From the NCBI RefSeq assembly GCF_900115475.1, contig NZ_FOWP01000003.1, forward strand, positions 248,001-312,000: a stretch of 64,000 nucleotides of DNA, read 5' to 3'. This DNA is from Ectopseudomonas composti. GTDB lineage: Bacteria; Pseudomonadota; Gammaproteobacteria; Pseudomonadales; Pseudomonadaceae. Positions 51,352 through 60,041 of this stretch are shown piece after piece (positions within the stretch are counted from its first letter, which is position 1; each line of letters opens with the position of its first letter). Below the pieces are notes generated by a model, which made no database searches, was not told where the DNA came from, and was given only the letters and a program-made list of their open reading frames with translations. A program made the translations under genes and the position numbers.

Positions 51352-51378
51352 GAACTCATGCCGCTGAACGGGCCTCAA
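51352..51378 (+). promoter_or_regulatory. Possible AlgU-type promoter upstream of mgtC
   Basis: In the 316-base gap 51236-51551, GAACTC at 51352-51357 and TCAAC at 51374-51378 are 16 bases apart. This is close to the Pseudomonas AlgU consensus GAACTT-N16-TCnnA. It lies about 170 bases before the gene. The rest of the gap shows no gene. Confidence 0.35.
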
Positions 51379-51551
51379 CTACAGGCTTCACGGGGCCAGG
51401 CAAATCACCGCTGCCGATGTGACGGGGCACAGGGAAAAGGCCTGGCGCCTAGGCTGGATTCCTGTGACTGGACAGGCCGCGACAGAAGATTGATCGAACC
51501 TCTGCACGTCTGGTCGCTCAGATCAGGGAACAGTCGCGCCGGGGCCGTGCT

Positions 51552-52043
51552 ATGGACATCAGCGAACGCATTCTTGCCACCCTGATCATGGAGTTTTCCG
51601 ACCTCGGCCAGGTCGAGCACATGACCCGTGCCACTTTGCGCCTGTTGCTGGCGACACTGCTTGGCGGCCTGCTCGGTTATGAGCGCGAGGTGACTGGCAA
51701 GGCCGCCGGTATGCGCACGCACATGCTGGTGTGCACGGGCGCAGCGATCTTCGTCATGGCGCTGGAGCAGGATGGCGGCGACAGCGACGCCATGAGCCGG
51801 GTTATCCAAGGCGTCGCTGCAGGCATCGGTTTTGTCTGCGCTGGCACGATTCTCAAGGGTCAGCGTATGTCCGATGTGCATGGATTGACCACCGCCGCAG
51901 GGCTATGGGCCGCCGCTGCCATTGGCGTGGCAGTGGGGCTTGGGCGCGAAGCGACAGCGGTACTGGCGACATTGCTGGTGCTGTCCGTGCTGCACATTGT
52001 TCCGCTGATATTCGTGCCTGGCGGCAACGACAGAGACACCTAG
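51552..52043 (+). CDS. MgtC/SapB-family membrane protein
   Basis: This 163-residue inner membrane protein has four or five hydrophobic segments and the MgtC core: RLLLATLLGGLLGYEREVTG, AAGMRTHMLVCTGAA, GVAAGIGFVCAGTIL, and GLTTAAGLWAAAAIGVAVG. It lacks the C-terminal ACT-like domain of virulence MgtC, which is typical for the SapB type. The role in magnesium homeostasis or acid stress is by family only. Confidence 0.9.
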   Translation: MDISERILATLIMEFSDLGQVEHMTRATLRLLLATLLGGLLGYEREVTGKAAGMRTHMLVCTGAAIFVMALEQDGGDSDAMSRVIQGVAAGIGFVCAGTILKGQRMSDVHGLTTAAGLWAAAAIGVAVGLGREATAVLATLLVLSVLHIVPLIFVPGGNDRDT

Positions 52044-52125
52044 CTGACGGCGCGCTTCCTGATCGCATTATTTCGGAAGGGCACCGATGCCGGTGCGTGG
52101 CGGGGAGTTGAGGTCTGCAGTCCGT

Positions 52126-52347
52126 TCAGCGCTGGACGCGGTACGTCGGTGTAACGCTGCCTTTCTTCGACTGCAAGACGCGGGTGACCTGCACATCGCT
52201 GAATTCGCTGGGCCACTCGAAGGTATGAAGGGCGCTCAGGTAGAAGCGCGCCTGATAGGGCGTGAGCTGTTCGCGGTCGGATTCCACCTGCACGCTATGC
52301 GACTGGTCGTGCAGGGTATAGCTGATCAGATGCAATGGTTTGGTCAT
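52126..52347 (-). CDS. Small uncharacterised protein
   Basis: This 73-residue soluble protein (MTKPLHLISYTLHDQSHSVQ) has a GGAGG site 7 bases before the ATG. Alternating hydrophobic stretches suggest a small beta-rich fold. No cysteine is present and no family is recognised. It stands alone, convergent with mgtC and downstream of ybhN. Confidence 0.65.
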   Translation of the reverse strand: MTKPLHLISYTLHDQSHSVQVESDREQLTPYQARFYLSALHTFEWPSEFSDVQVTRVLQSKKGSVTPTYRVQR

Positions 52348-52429
52348 CTCGTGCCTCCGGTTTTGCTGAACGATGTGAGATAGACCCGCTCAATACGCTC
52401 GCAAGTTCCCGCCATCCGCCGGGCGGTAC

Positions 52430-52459
52430 GTGTGGCGCGGCCCTCAGGGCGCGCCACAC
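52430..52459. other. Long hairpin downstream of ybhN
   Basis: GTGTGGCGCGGCCCT pairs with AGGGCGCGCCACAC around a single C, with one bulged G. It follows the ybhN stop (minus strand) but lacks a T-run. It could be a transcription stop or RNA-stabilising structure. Confidence 0.4.
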
Positions 52460-52491
52460 GCCTGTCCCAGCAGTGTCTGGAGCCCCCTGCA

Positions 52492-53487
52492 TCAATGCGT
52501 TGCTGATTCAACTTGCTCGGGATGCACGTCAACCTGCTGTTCGCTGCACTGGCGCATGGCTCTCGCACGTTTTTCCAGTGCCAGGTAGGTGGCGCTGGCC
52601 ACTAGCAGTGGCAGCAGGTAATAGAGCACACGGTAAGCGAGGAGGGCGGCGATCAGGCTAGCCTGACTGTGCTGGTGCTGCAGCAGGGCGAGAAACACTG
52701 CTTCCAACACCCCGAGCCCGGCAGGAATCTGCGCCAGCAGGGCTGCCATGCTGCCGATCAGCAACACACCGAGTACTGAGGAGTAGGTGGCGCCATCGGG
52801 CAATAGCCAGTAGATCAGGGCTGCCATCAACGCCCAGTTGCTTGCACCGAAGCACAGCTGCAGCAATGCGATGCGCAGCGAGGGCAGGCTCACCGAGCGC
52901 GCTCGCAAATGCCAGACGCGCTGCCGGGAAAAGGCGCAAATGCCGACGTAAGCACTGACCAGCCCGAGCAAAGCAAAGCCTAATAACTGCAGGCTGAGCA
53001 TGCCCAGTGCCCAGTGGCCCGGCAGCTCTACCAGGCGCAGGGAGAAAATCACCCCGGCCAACGCCATGTAACCGGTCCAGTTGGTCAGTACGCCGAGGCT
53101 GAGGATGCGCGTCACTGTCGAGGCGCTCAGGCCAAGGCGCATGTATGGCCGATAATGCATCGCCGCGCCGCCGATCCATGTGCTGAGGTTGAGGCTGAAG
53201 GCATAACGAACCATCGCCACCGGCATGATCTGCCGCACTGGCAGACGATGGCGGCTGTACTGGCGGCCAAGCAGGTCGTAACAGCCAAGCGCCACGTAGC
53301 TGGCGAACGCGATCAGTGCGCCCACCAGCAAGGTTTGCACGCTGTAATCGCTGAACGCCTGATGCACTTCACCCCAGTCCAGATCACGCGCCAGTGTGTA
53401 CAGCAGCGCGGGCACCGTCAGGAGGAAGAACAAGGTCAATGCGCGTTTGCCCCAGCGCATCCAGGGGTTGTTCTGAACGCCATTCAT
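52492..53487 (-). CDS. ybhN: Lysylphosphatidylglycerol synthase-like membrane protein (YbhN/UPF0104)
   Basis: This 331-residue protein has about eight membrane segments and the LPG_synthase_TM pattern, including IGGAAMHYRPYMRLGLSAST, NWTGYMALAGVIF and IPAGLGVLEAVFLALL. It lacks the soluble MprF synthase domain, so it is more like the flippase half; function is uncertain. Its ATG overlaps a TGA of an upstream frame as ATGA, as if coupled to a gene that is now broken. In many bacteria the upstream partner is clsB. Confidence 0.85.
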   Translation of the reverse strand: MNGVQNNPWMRWGKRALTLFFLLTVPALLYTLARDLDWGEVHQAFSDYSVQTLLVGALIAFASYVALGCYDLLGRQYSRHRLPVRQIMPVAMVRYAFSLNLSTWIGGAAMHYRPYMRLGLSASTVTRILSLGVLTNWTGYMALAGVIFSLRLVELPGHWALGMLSLQLLGFALLGLVSAYVGICAFSRQRVWHLRARSVSLPSLRIALLQLCFGASNWALMAALIYWLLPDGATYSSVLGVLLIGSMAALLAQIPAGLGVLEAVFLALLQHQHSQASLIAALLAYRVLYYLLPLLVASATYLALEKRARAMRQCSEQQVDVHPEQVESATH

Positions 53488-53618
53488 CCAATCTTTTCCT
53501 CTTCATAGCCGCGGGCCTTTTCGTCTGGCCCCAGCGGCTTCAGGTCTTTGCGGTGCGTCGACAGCCAGCCGGTATGGGGCTGTGAGGGCGTACGACGGCC
53601 GGTCAGGTAATCTCTCCG
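53484..53618 (-). pseudogene. 3' remnant of the gene upstream of ybhN
   Basis: A 44-codon open frame reads DYLTGRRTPSQPHTG, then WLSTHRKDLKPLGPDEKAR, and stops in an ATGA overlap with ybhN. There is no start codon with a binding site, and an in-frame TAA lies at 53619-53621. The look of real protein plus the coupled stop suggests the tail of a degraded gene, possibly a cardiolipin synthase B or its neighbour. I cannot prove the identity. Confidence 0.4.
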
Positions 53619-54172
53619 TTATCCTTGGTGACGGAACTACGCGGACAAAGAGCTGTTCGGCACGCTGCAGATGCCCGAGCGTGGAATAACTGCAGCACCT
53701 CATGAACATTCCCGTGAGGCGAGCAAGGGGGCGCTGGCCATCAGCAGTGCTATACAGCCCAGAGGTTTCACGACTCAGTGCGTAAACTTCAGAAACAGTG
53801 ATCTCGTCAATAAATGAGAGCACTCACCTCGAGCGCATGATTGAGTGCGGCAAGTACTTATTTTTAATGCAAAAATATTAATCAATCACTTTTGCACATG
53901 GAGGCATTTATTTGGCTCACACAACCACGCCCCCGATAGTTGCTACAGGCGATATAAGTGCGCAGGTTTGGATATGTCCTCTTGCCGGCACTCTATCGTC
54001 ATGTAATAAATCATGTTATCGATCAAGCCATTTGCCAGAGTGCTTATCGTAACTCACCATGAAAAATACCTACTATTAACATCACTCATAGATATAGAGA
54101 GCCACTTGGATAATTCGTTCAGATAATTTGGATGATCGGAATATTTACAGCAAAATAAAAAATTAAAAATAT
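53619..54172. other. AT-rich stretch without a firm gene
   Basis: About 550 bases, markedly more AT-rich from 53860 on, hold stops in all frames and short T/A runs. A minus-strand ORF of 106 codons at 53503-53823 overlaps the ybhN-upstream remnant in another frame and looks spurious. I see no RNA gene, repeat or operator here. Confidence 0.5.
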
Positions 54173-54184
54173 CGCTCAAGAGCG
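54173..54184 (-). terminator. Possible terminator of the small-protein pair
   Basis: On the minus strand CGCTCTTGAGCG is followed by ATATTTTTAATTTTTT, 11 bases after the stop at 54195. The stem is short. Confidence 0.45.
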
Positions 54185-54194
54185 TCAAGGACGG

Positions 54195-54653
54195 CTAAAA
54201 GGTGTGATTGGACTTGATCATTTCAATCGTCATGTTGGACGGTATGTTCATGCTGGCTTCATGGGAATGGCTACGTTGTATGTCCCGGCAGGTAAGAATC
54301 GAGCGACTGAACTCGATGGTGCTATCAGGGTGAGCGGCGATATGCTCGTCCTTGCTGCAACCCTGACAGAGCGGTTCGACCAGCGCTTCGCTGTGCACCT
54401 GGTAGCAGTTGCTATCGATCTCCTGCAAAGAACGCTGCATCGCCTGGGCACTGGGTACCGATTGGGACAACATCACCGCCAGCGCGGGTGGCTGAAAAGG
54501 CTGCCAGATCAGCAAAACCACCAGGCAGGTCGAGCCAGCCATGTAAGGCCACTCGTACATCAGCTGGTGCCGATAAGGCATATGCCTTCTGCTTCTCCCT
54601 CGCAGGTCTTCGGGCTTTTCGCCGGCCGCTTCTGAGTCGTTGCGTCTGGGCAT
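54195..54653 (-). CDS. Uncharacterised small membrane protein
   Basis: This 152-residue protein has a charged N-terminus (MPRRNDSEAAGEKPEDLRGR) and one clear membrane segment near residues 38-60 (YMAGSTCLVVLLIW onward). A Cys-containing outer part (SNCYQVHSEALVEPLCQGCS) and a His/Asn-rich tail follow. GAGGAG precedes the ATG. It starts 12 bases after the preceding gene, so the two form an operon. No family is recognised. Base composition is lower in GC than the core. Confidence 0.6.
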   Translation of the reverse strand: MPRRNDSEAAGEKPEDLRGRSRRHMPYRHQLMYEWPYMAGSTCLVVLLIWQPFQPPALAVMLSQSVPSAQAMQRSLQEIDSNCYQVHSEALVEPLCQGCSKDEHIAAHPDSTIEFSRSILTCRDIQRSHSHEASMNIPSNMTIEMIKSNHTF

Positions 54654-54665
54654 TTGCGCATCTCC

Positions 54666-54983
54666 TCATTTCTGGGTGAGTTTTCTCATGGCCCATAAGC
54701 GAGAGAGACGCGTACGAAAGAGCGGTTCGCGCGAGTAGGTAGGCAGCTGTGTAGTACTGCAGTGTTTGATTGCTTCGTTGATCGACTCCGCATTTTCATC
54801 CAGAGCCATATCGAAATGAATCAGACGAATGAACTCCTGCGGCGGACAACTGCCATCGAGCACACGGACCAACCGCCGCTGCTCATGAGCAATGGTAAGT
54901 ACGATGCTACCATCTGGCCTGGGCGTCATATCGACTTCGTAATTGGCTAACGCCGATTTGATGTTTTCCAAATCATGTTTCAT
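54666..54983 (-). CDS. Uncharacterised small soluble protein
   Basis: This 105-residue protein starts at 54983 (MKHDLENIKSALANYEVDM) after a strong AAGGAGAG. It has a short beta-rich segment (PRPDGSIVLTIAHEQRRLVR) and helices thereafter, with a basic tail (RTRLSRLWAMRKLTQK). I do not recognise it. Upstream in-frame ATGs are ignored because of the strong binding site. It is first of a two-gene unit in an AT-rich surround. Confidence 0.65.
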   Translation of the reverse strand: MKHDLENIKSALANYEVDMTPRPDGSIVLTIAHEQRRLVRVLDGSCPPQEFIRLIHFDMALDENAESINEAIKHCSTTQLPTYSREPLFRTRLSRLWAMRKLTQK

Positions 54984-55322
54984 GAGTCTCTCCTTAACAG
55001 CACTCATGAAACATAACGGTGAACACACTGCATACCAACAGTTGGGACGATTGGTAAAAATAAATTTCAAAATGACATCATTCGCCAAGGTTGTACGAAC
55101 GGGTATGGAATATATGATCATGCGCCAGGGCACAGCCATCGAAATAACCGTGCGCAGAGCATTGGCGAGTGAGCAAAAGTCTTGTCGGCCCAAGTAAATA
55201 AAGCGCTTTGCTGTTTCAGGAAAATAGTTTGAACTAATTATTCTGGACGATTTCGTTTCAAGACGAAAAGAACAGAAAACTAGACAATAGCTGTACAGAA
55301 CCCGCTATTCGATCTGCTCGCT

Positions 55323-56132
55323 TCAATGCGCGTCCGCAGCCTGACGGCGCCAGATACGCGTCAACCAGCGCCAACTGATCCAGCCGGCAGCGGCCAGATA
55401 AACCAGGCTGCCAGGCACCCACATCAACAGGCCAGCCAGTTGTTGGTCTGCCAGGTCGCGGGACTCGCCATAGAAGGTCGTGTTGCCGAAGGTCAGCAGG
55501 GCGCCGAGCAAGCCGGTGTGCATCAGCGTTAGCAGAATGGCCATCAGCGCATGCGGTACCTGGCGAGGGTTGGCGCGTAGGCACGACCACCAGAACAGCC
55601 AGGCACTGAACAGGAAGCAGGCGTGTTCGATGGCGTGCCACCAGGTGTTATCCAGCGCCAGCATGTACAGGCTCGGGGTGTGCCAGACCCAGATCATCGC
55701 CCCGTGCAGCATGGCCAGCGCCACCGGATAGCGACCGCTGCGCAGAATCGCGTTGGATACCGGCGCCATCCACTTACCAAGGACTGCGCGCCATTGCGGC
55801 AGGGGACGGCCCAGCGCCCAGAGCGGCGCGATGACGATCATGAACAGCATGTGCTGCACCATGTGCATGCTGGTGCTGGTTTCTGCCCAGTCATCGATGG
55901 GGCCGAGCACCGCCAGTACGGTGATGATCATCGCCAGGTGCATCCACACCGCCTCGCGCCCGTGCGGGCGCGCCTTGCGGCAGCCAAGAATGTAAAACAG
56001 CCAGGCAGCACCGAGCAGCAGGGCGCTCAGCAGCAACGGTACACGTTCATTCAACTGCAGATGGCCATCGAGCAGGCCGTGGGCGCTGGCAGTAGCGGGT
56101 AGCAGGAGCAAGGCGAGCACGATCACAGGCAT
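55323..56132 (-). CDS. ctaG: Cytochrome c oxidase assembly protein CtaG (caa3 type)
   Basis: This 269-residue membrane protein has seven segments and the Caa3_CtaG histidine pattern: SMHMVQHMLFMIVIAPLWAL, WVWHTPSLYMLAL and WHAIEHACFLFSAW. CtaG is thought to help insert copper into caa3 oxidases. An N-terminal signal-like segment ends near ASAHG. Its start overlaps the preceding small membrane gene by 10 bases, completing the oxidase operon. Confidence 0.88.
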   Translation of the reverse strand: MPVIVLALLLLPATASAHGLLDGHLQLNERVPLLLSALLLGAAWLFYILGCRKARPHGREAVWMHLAMIITVLAVLGPIDDWAETSTSMHMVQHMLFMIVIAPLWALGRPLPQWRAVLGKWMAPVSNAILRSGRYPVALAMLHGAMIWVWHTPSLYMLALDNTWWHAIEHACFLFSAWLFWWSCLRANPRQVPHALMAILLTLMHTGLLGALLTFGNTTFYGESRDLADQQLAGLLMWVPGSLVYLAAAGWISWRWLTRIWRRQAADAH

Positions 56133-56476
56133 GGCGGCAGGCTCAAGATGGGCAGGGCAACGAAGACGGTGGCGATGGCGCCGATCAGGTTCACGCCTGC
56201 GGCCAGACGTGCCACGAAGCGTGCAGATTGACCTTCACATTCACTCCTGGCCGCGCGTTGAAACAGGCGGGCCAGCGCAAGCAGCAGTACGACGGTAACC
56301 AGGCTGAACATCGCGAGTAGGGCATTCAGCCAAGTCCATTGCCCCTGCGCAGGATCAGGCGGCGCCAGTGCGCAACCAACCGATAAACCGCCATAAAGCG
56401 CGACGAACCAGACACTCCAGAGCACCAGCCCGAGGGGCACATGGATCGGGTTGTAAGGCGAGCGTATCTGCTGCAT
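56123..56476 (-). CDS. Small membrane protein of the caa3 oxidase operon
   Basis: This 117-residue protein has three hydrophobic segments (GLVLWSVWFVALYGGLSVGC, ALLAMFSLVTVVLLLAL, and a C-terminal LIGAIATVFVALPILSL). Its ATG overlaps the ctaD stop by one base and its end overlaps ctaG, so it is part of the operon. It may be a subunit IV-like or assembly protein. No named family is evident to me. Confidence 0.75.
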   Translation of the reverse strand: MQQIRSPYNPIHVPLGLVLWSVWFVALYGGLSVGCALAPPDPAQGQWTWLNALLAMFSLVTVVLLLALARLFQRAARSECEGQSARFVARLAAGVNLIGAIATVFVALPILSLPPCL

Positions 56477-59007
56477 CAGACGCCTCCGAAGGTCGGCGGG
56501 AACAGCACCACGCTGCAGTAGGTAATCCACATGACGGCCAGGCTGTACTGCCAGAGCTGCTCGACCACCAATGGCTCGTAAGGCGTGCGCTTGCACACGT
56601 AGCCATACTGCACCCGCAGCGCCTGCAACGCGCTGAGCACGCTTGCCAGCACCCCATGGGCGAGGCTGTAGACGAGCATCACCACGATCACGGCATCATG
56701 CGCAGTGGCGCGCGGTGCCAGGTCTCCGGCCAGCAGAGCCCAGAGCAGCAGCCCGGCGTGCAGGGCGCCCAGCAGCGCCACTCCGACAAAGCAGCTGATC
56801 AGCGTTCTCGGCTCACCCTGGCCCTGGCGCAGACGGCGCAGCACCGGGCGTTGCCAGAGCACGGCGATGCTCAACAGGACGGCGCTGGCCAGCAGCACGC
56901 GCTGATCAATTACCGGATCGTCCGGCACCAGCCAGTTCGGCGATACCGTCCACAGGTAGAACCAGCCAAATAACAGCGACAGGTACAGGGCACCGTTGGC
57001 CAGCAGGGTCACGCCCATACCCCACAAACCCGGGCCATCGCAGGTGCGCGAATGCAGCGGCGGTTCGCCAGGCTGCACGCGTGCATCTGGCGCTGCCAGC
57101 GGGTGCGCGCCGTTTTCCCAGCTCCAGCGCAGCAGCACCAGCACGGCAATGAGGCTGGCTGCCAGCGCGCCCCAGTAGAGTTTGCTGAGCAAGCCCAGGC
57201 AGGTGAGTGCGATGAACAGCGCGGCCATGAACGGCCACCAGCTGTTGCCGGGTAGGTGGATGATCTCGCGCACCTTGCCCGTCAGCGGCTCGATGCCCCA
57301 GGTTTCCCGTCGGCCATGGTCGATCACGGTGAGGGCGAACTCGCCACGGTCGATGCGCGCCTGCAGATCAGGCTCTTGCCACAAGGGGTGGCGGTTGCGC
57401 ACTGGCGGCAGGCTGACGAAATTGTAGGGGCTGGGCGGCAGATGGGTGCTCCACTCCAGGGTATCCGCGTTCCAGGGATTGTTCGTGGCCTTCTGGCCGA
57501 AGCGAAAGTGCAGGACGATATCCAGCAGCACCGTGGCGATGCCGATGGCCATGATGAAGCTGCCGATCGAGGAAATCAGGTTGGGCAGGTCCCAGCCGAG
57601 GCCGGACTGGTAGGTGTAGATCCGCCGTGGCATGCCCATCAACCCGGTCCAGTGCATGATCAGGAAGGTCAGATTGAAACCGATGAACACCAGCCAGAAC
57701 CCCCACTTGCCAAGGCGCACCGACGGCATGCGCCCGGAAAAGTGCGGCAACCAGTAATAGATGCCGGCCAGCAGCGGGAAGAACATGCCGCCCACCAGCA
57801 CGTAGTGCATGTGCGCCACCACGAAGTGGGTGTCGTGCACCTGCCAGTCGAAGGGTACCAACGCCAGCATCACTCCGGTCAGCCCGCCGCAGACGAAGAT
57901 CACCAGAAAACCCACCAGCCACAGCATCGGCACGTGATACAGGGGCCGTCCGACCCACAGCGTGGCGATCCAGGCGAACACCTGGATGCCAGTCGGGATC
58001 GCCACCAGCATGCTCGCGGCGGAAAAGAACGCCTGCGCCAACTGCGGGATGCCGACGGTGAACATGTGGTGCACCCACAGGCCGAAGCTGATGAAACCGG
58101 TGGTGAGGATCGCCAACACCACCCAGCGGTAGCCCACCAGCGGGCGCTGGCAGAACACCGGCAACAGGGTGGAAACGATACCGGCCGCGGGCAGGAAGAT
58201 GATGTACACCTCGGGATGGCCGAACAGCCAGAACAGGTGCTGCCAGAGAATCGGGTCACCACCGCGCGCCACCTCGAAGAATGGCAGGCCAACGGCGCGC
58301 TCCAGCTCCAGCAGGATGCTGCCGAGGATCAACGGCGGGAACCCGACCACGATCATCATGGCCATGACCAGGATGTACCAGGCGTAGATCGGCATTTTGT
58401 TCAGCGACATGCCTTCGGCGCGGGTACGCAGGATCGACACCACCAGTTCGACCCCGGCCGATACCGCGGATATCTCCACGAAGGTAATACCGATCAGCCA
58501 GAAGTCCGAGTTCGGGCCGGGGGTGTGCACGGCGCTGGACAGCGGCGTGTACATGAACCAGCCGGCCTTGGGCGCGACGCCCAGCAGCAAACTGGCGCAG
58601 AGAATCAGCCCACCGAACAGGTAGCACCAGTAGCCCAGCGCCGACAGCCGTGGGAACACCAGGTCGCGTGCACCGAGCATCTTCGGAATCAGGTAGACCG
58701 CCAGGCCTTCCATCATCGGCACGGCGAAGAGGAACATCATCACCGTGCCATGCATGGTGAAGACCTGGTTGTAGACGTCTGGCTCAAGAAAGTCGTAGCC
58801 GGGTATCGCCAGCTGCGTGCGTACCAGCATCGCCAGCAGGCCGCCGAACAGGAAGAACCCGAGCCCGGTGAGCATGAAACGAATGCCGATGGTGGTGTGA
58901 TTGACGATGGTCAGCGACTTCCAGCCGCGCGGGTTGCCCCAGACGTCGTTGAACTGATCGTGCATCTGCTCCTGGGCGGCAACCTGTTCGTTGTGTGGCG
59001 TACTCAC
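56476..59007 (-). CDS. ctaD: Cytochrome c oxidase, fused subunits I and III
   Basis: This haem-copper oxidase of 843 residues has a subunit I part (to about residue 600) with haem ligand MHGT, the CuB/Tyr helix GHPEVYIIFLP, WVHHMFTVG, and the HDTHFVVAHMHYVLVGG haem ligands. A short linker is followed by a subunit III-like domain (about residues 650-843) with YLSLLFGWFYLWTVSP and later segments. Subunits I and III are normally separate genes in pseudomonads' aa3 oxidases; the fused form is known in caa3 oxidases. It overlaps coxB by 4 bases. Confidence 0.92.
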   Translation of the reverse strand: MSTPHNEQVAAQEQMHDQFNDVWGNPRGWKSLTIVNHTTIGIRFMLTGLGFFLFGGLLAMLVRTQLAIPGYDFLEPDVYNQVFTMHGTVMMFLFAVPMMEGLAVYLIPKMLGARDLVFPRLSALGYWCYLFGGLILCASLLLGVAPKAGWFMYTPLSSAVHTPGPNSDFWLIGITFVEISAVSAGVELVVSILRTRAEGMSLNKMPIYAWYILVMAMMIVVGFPPLILGSILLELERAVGLPFFEVARGGDPILWQHLFWLFGHPEVYIIFLPAAGIVSTLLPVFCQRPLVGYRWVVLAILTTGFISFGLWVHHMFTVGIPQLAQAFFSAASMLVAIPTGIQVFAWIATLWVGRPLYHVPMLWLVGFLVIFVCGGLTGVMLALVPFDWQVHDTHFVVAHMHYVLVGGMFFPLLAGIYYWLPHFSGRMPSVRLGKWGFWLVFIGFNLTFLIMHWTGLMGMPRRIYTYQSGLGWDLPNLISSIGSFIMAIGIATVLLDIVLHFRFGQKATNNPWNADTLEWSTHLPPSPYNFVSLPPVRNRHPLWQEPDLQARIDRGEFALTVIDHGRRETWGIEPLTGKVREIIHLPGNSWWPFMAALFIALTCLGLLSKLYWGALAASLIAVLVLLRWSWENGAHPLAAPDARVQPGEPPLHSRTCDGPGLWGMGVTLLANGALYLSLLFGWFYLWTVSPNWLVPDDPVIDQRVLLASAVLLSIAVLWQRPVLRRLRQGQGEPRTLISCFVGVALLGALHAGLLLWALLAGDLAPRATAHDAVIVVMLVYSLAHGVLASVLSALQALRVQYGYVCKRTPYEPLVVEQLWQYSLAVMWITYCSVVLFPPTFGGV

Positions 59008-60023
59008 GGGCGCAGGGTCTCCAGCCAGTCGGCGATGGCGCTGAGGTGGTCGGGGTCGAGATCGTCATGCAGCGGCATGGCATTGCCGGGTTTGAGTCGC
59101 TGATGCTCGTGCAGCCAGCGCAGCAGCGCGCCGGGCTCGTTGCTCAACACGCCGGCGCCGAGTGATGTTCGTGCGCCGACATCGCTGAGGTCCGGCGCAC
59201 GTGCGCCTTCACTGACGCCGGCCACGCGATGACACAGGCCGCAATGAGTCGCGAAGGTGTCGCCAGCCGGGCCGGGCAGGGCGCTGATCTGTTGTTCGCG
59301 GCGCGCCTGCAACCAGTTGCCGAAGTCGTCTTCTGCGTGAGCCTGCACGTCGAGAATCATGTGAGTGTGCTGCGTGCCGCAGAACTCCGAGCACTGGCCA
59401 CGGAAGGTGCCGGCCTGATCGGCCTGCAGACGGGTGCGATTGTCCCGGCCGGGGATCATGTCGATCTTGCCGCCCAGGCGCGGCACCCAGAAGGAATGGA
59501 TGACGTCGGCGCTGGTGACGTCGAGGTCCACCGGCCGACCGACCGGCAAGTGCAGCTGATTGGCGGTGACCACGCCGCTGTCCGGGTAGCGCACCTCCCA
59601 CCACCATTGATGGCCGATCACCTCGATGCGCATCGGCTGCTCGCCGGCCAATGGCAAGGGCAGCATGCGATGGCCGATGGGGATGCCGAACAGCAGCAGG
59701 AGCAGCACGCTCAACGTCGGCAACAGCAGTCCGCCGCCGACCAGCCAGCGCAGGGTCAGTTGACGGGCACGAGCGGCATCCATCTGCGGACGCTCGCGGC
59801 GCATGGCATGTATCCACAGTGCCGTGACCACGACCAGCACCAGGGTGGCGAAGGCGCACATCGCCCACCACAGCACCGCCACCTCGCGCGCCATCGGCCC
59901 AGCCGGGTCGAGCGTCGACTGCGGCCCCTCGCAGGCGACGAGCAACGGAACTGCCAGCGTCAGCGTGGTCAACTTGAAACAGGGGGCCAGCCATTTGCGC
60001 CCCTGTTTCTCATCATCATTCAT
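59004..60023 (-). CDS. coxB: Cytochrome c oxidase subunit II with fused cytochrome c (caa3)
   Basis: This 339-residue protein has a lipoprotein signal (LLVAC, Cys31), two membrane segments (about 45-70 and 90-112), then the CuA cupredoxin domain with GQCSEFCGTQHTHM ligands. A C-terminal cytochrome c has CGLCH at 261-265 and likely axial Met316 (NAMPLH). The fused cytochrome defines caa3 oxidases, which accept electrons from cytochrome c. I chose ATG 60023; a much longer ORF upstream is antisense to the next gene. Confidence 0.93.
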   Translation of the reverse strand: MNDDEKQGRKWLAPCFKLTTLTLAVPLLVACEGPQSTLDPAGPMAREVAVLWWAMCAFATLVLVVVTALWIHAMRRERPQMDAARARQLTLRWLVGGGLLLPTLSVLLLLLFGIPIGHRMLPLPLAGEQPMRIEVIGHQWWWEVRYPDSGVVTANQLHLPVGRPVDLDVTSADVIHSFWVPRLGGKIDMIPGRDNRTRLQADQAGTFRGQCSEFCGTQHTHMILDVQAHAEDDFGNWLQARREQQISALPGPAGDTFATHCGLCHRVAGVSEGARAPDLSDVGARTSLGAGVLSNEPGALLRWLHEHQRLKPGNAMPLHDDLDPDHLSAIADWLETLRP

Positions 60024-60041
60024 TCGATCAGGGAGGCCCGG

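Noticed and set aside
53503..53823. 106-codon minus-strand frame upstream of ybhN
   Set aside because: It has no binding site, a composition unlike a protein, and conflicts with the coupled frame ending in ATGA.
57256..59103. 615-codon plus-strand open frame
   Set aside because: It is antisense to ctaD, His/Gln/Asp-rich from reading GC-rich codons backwards, and has no motif. The minus strand is a clear oxidase.
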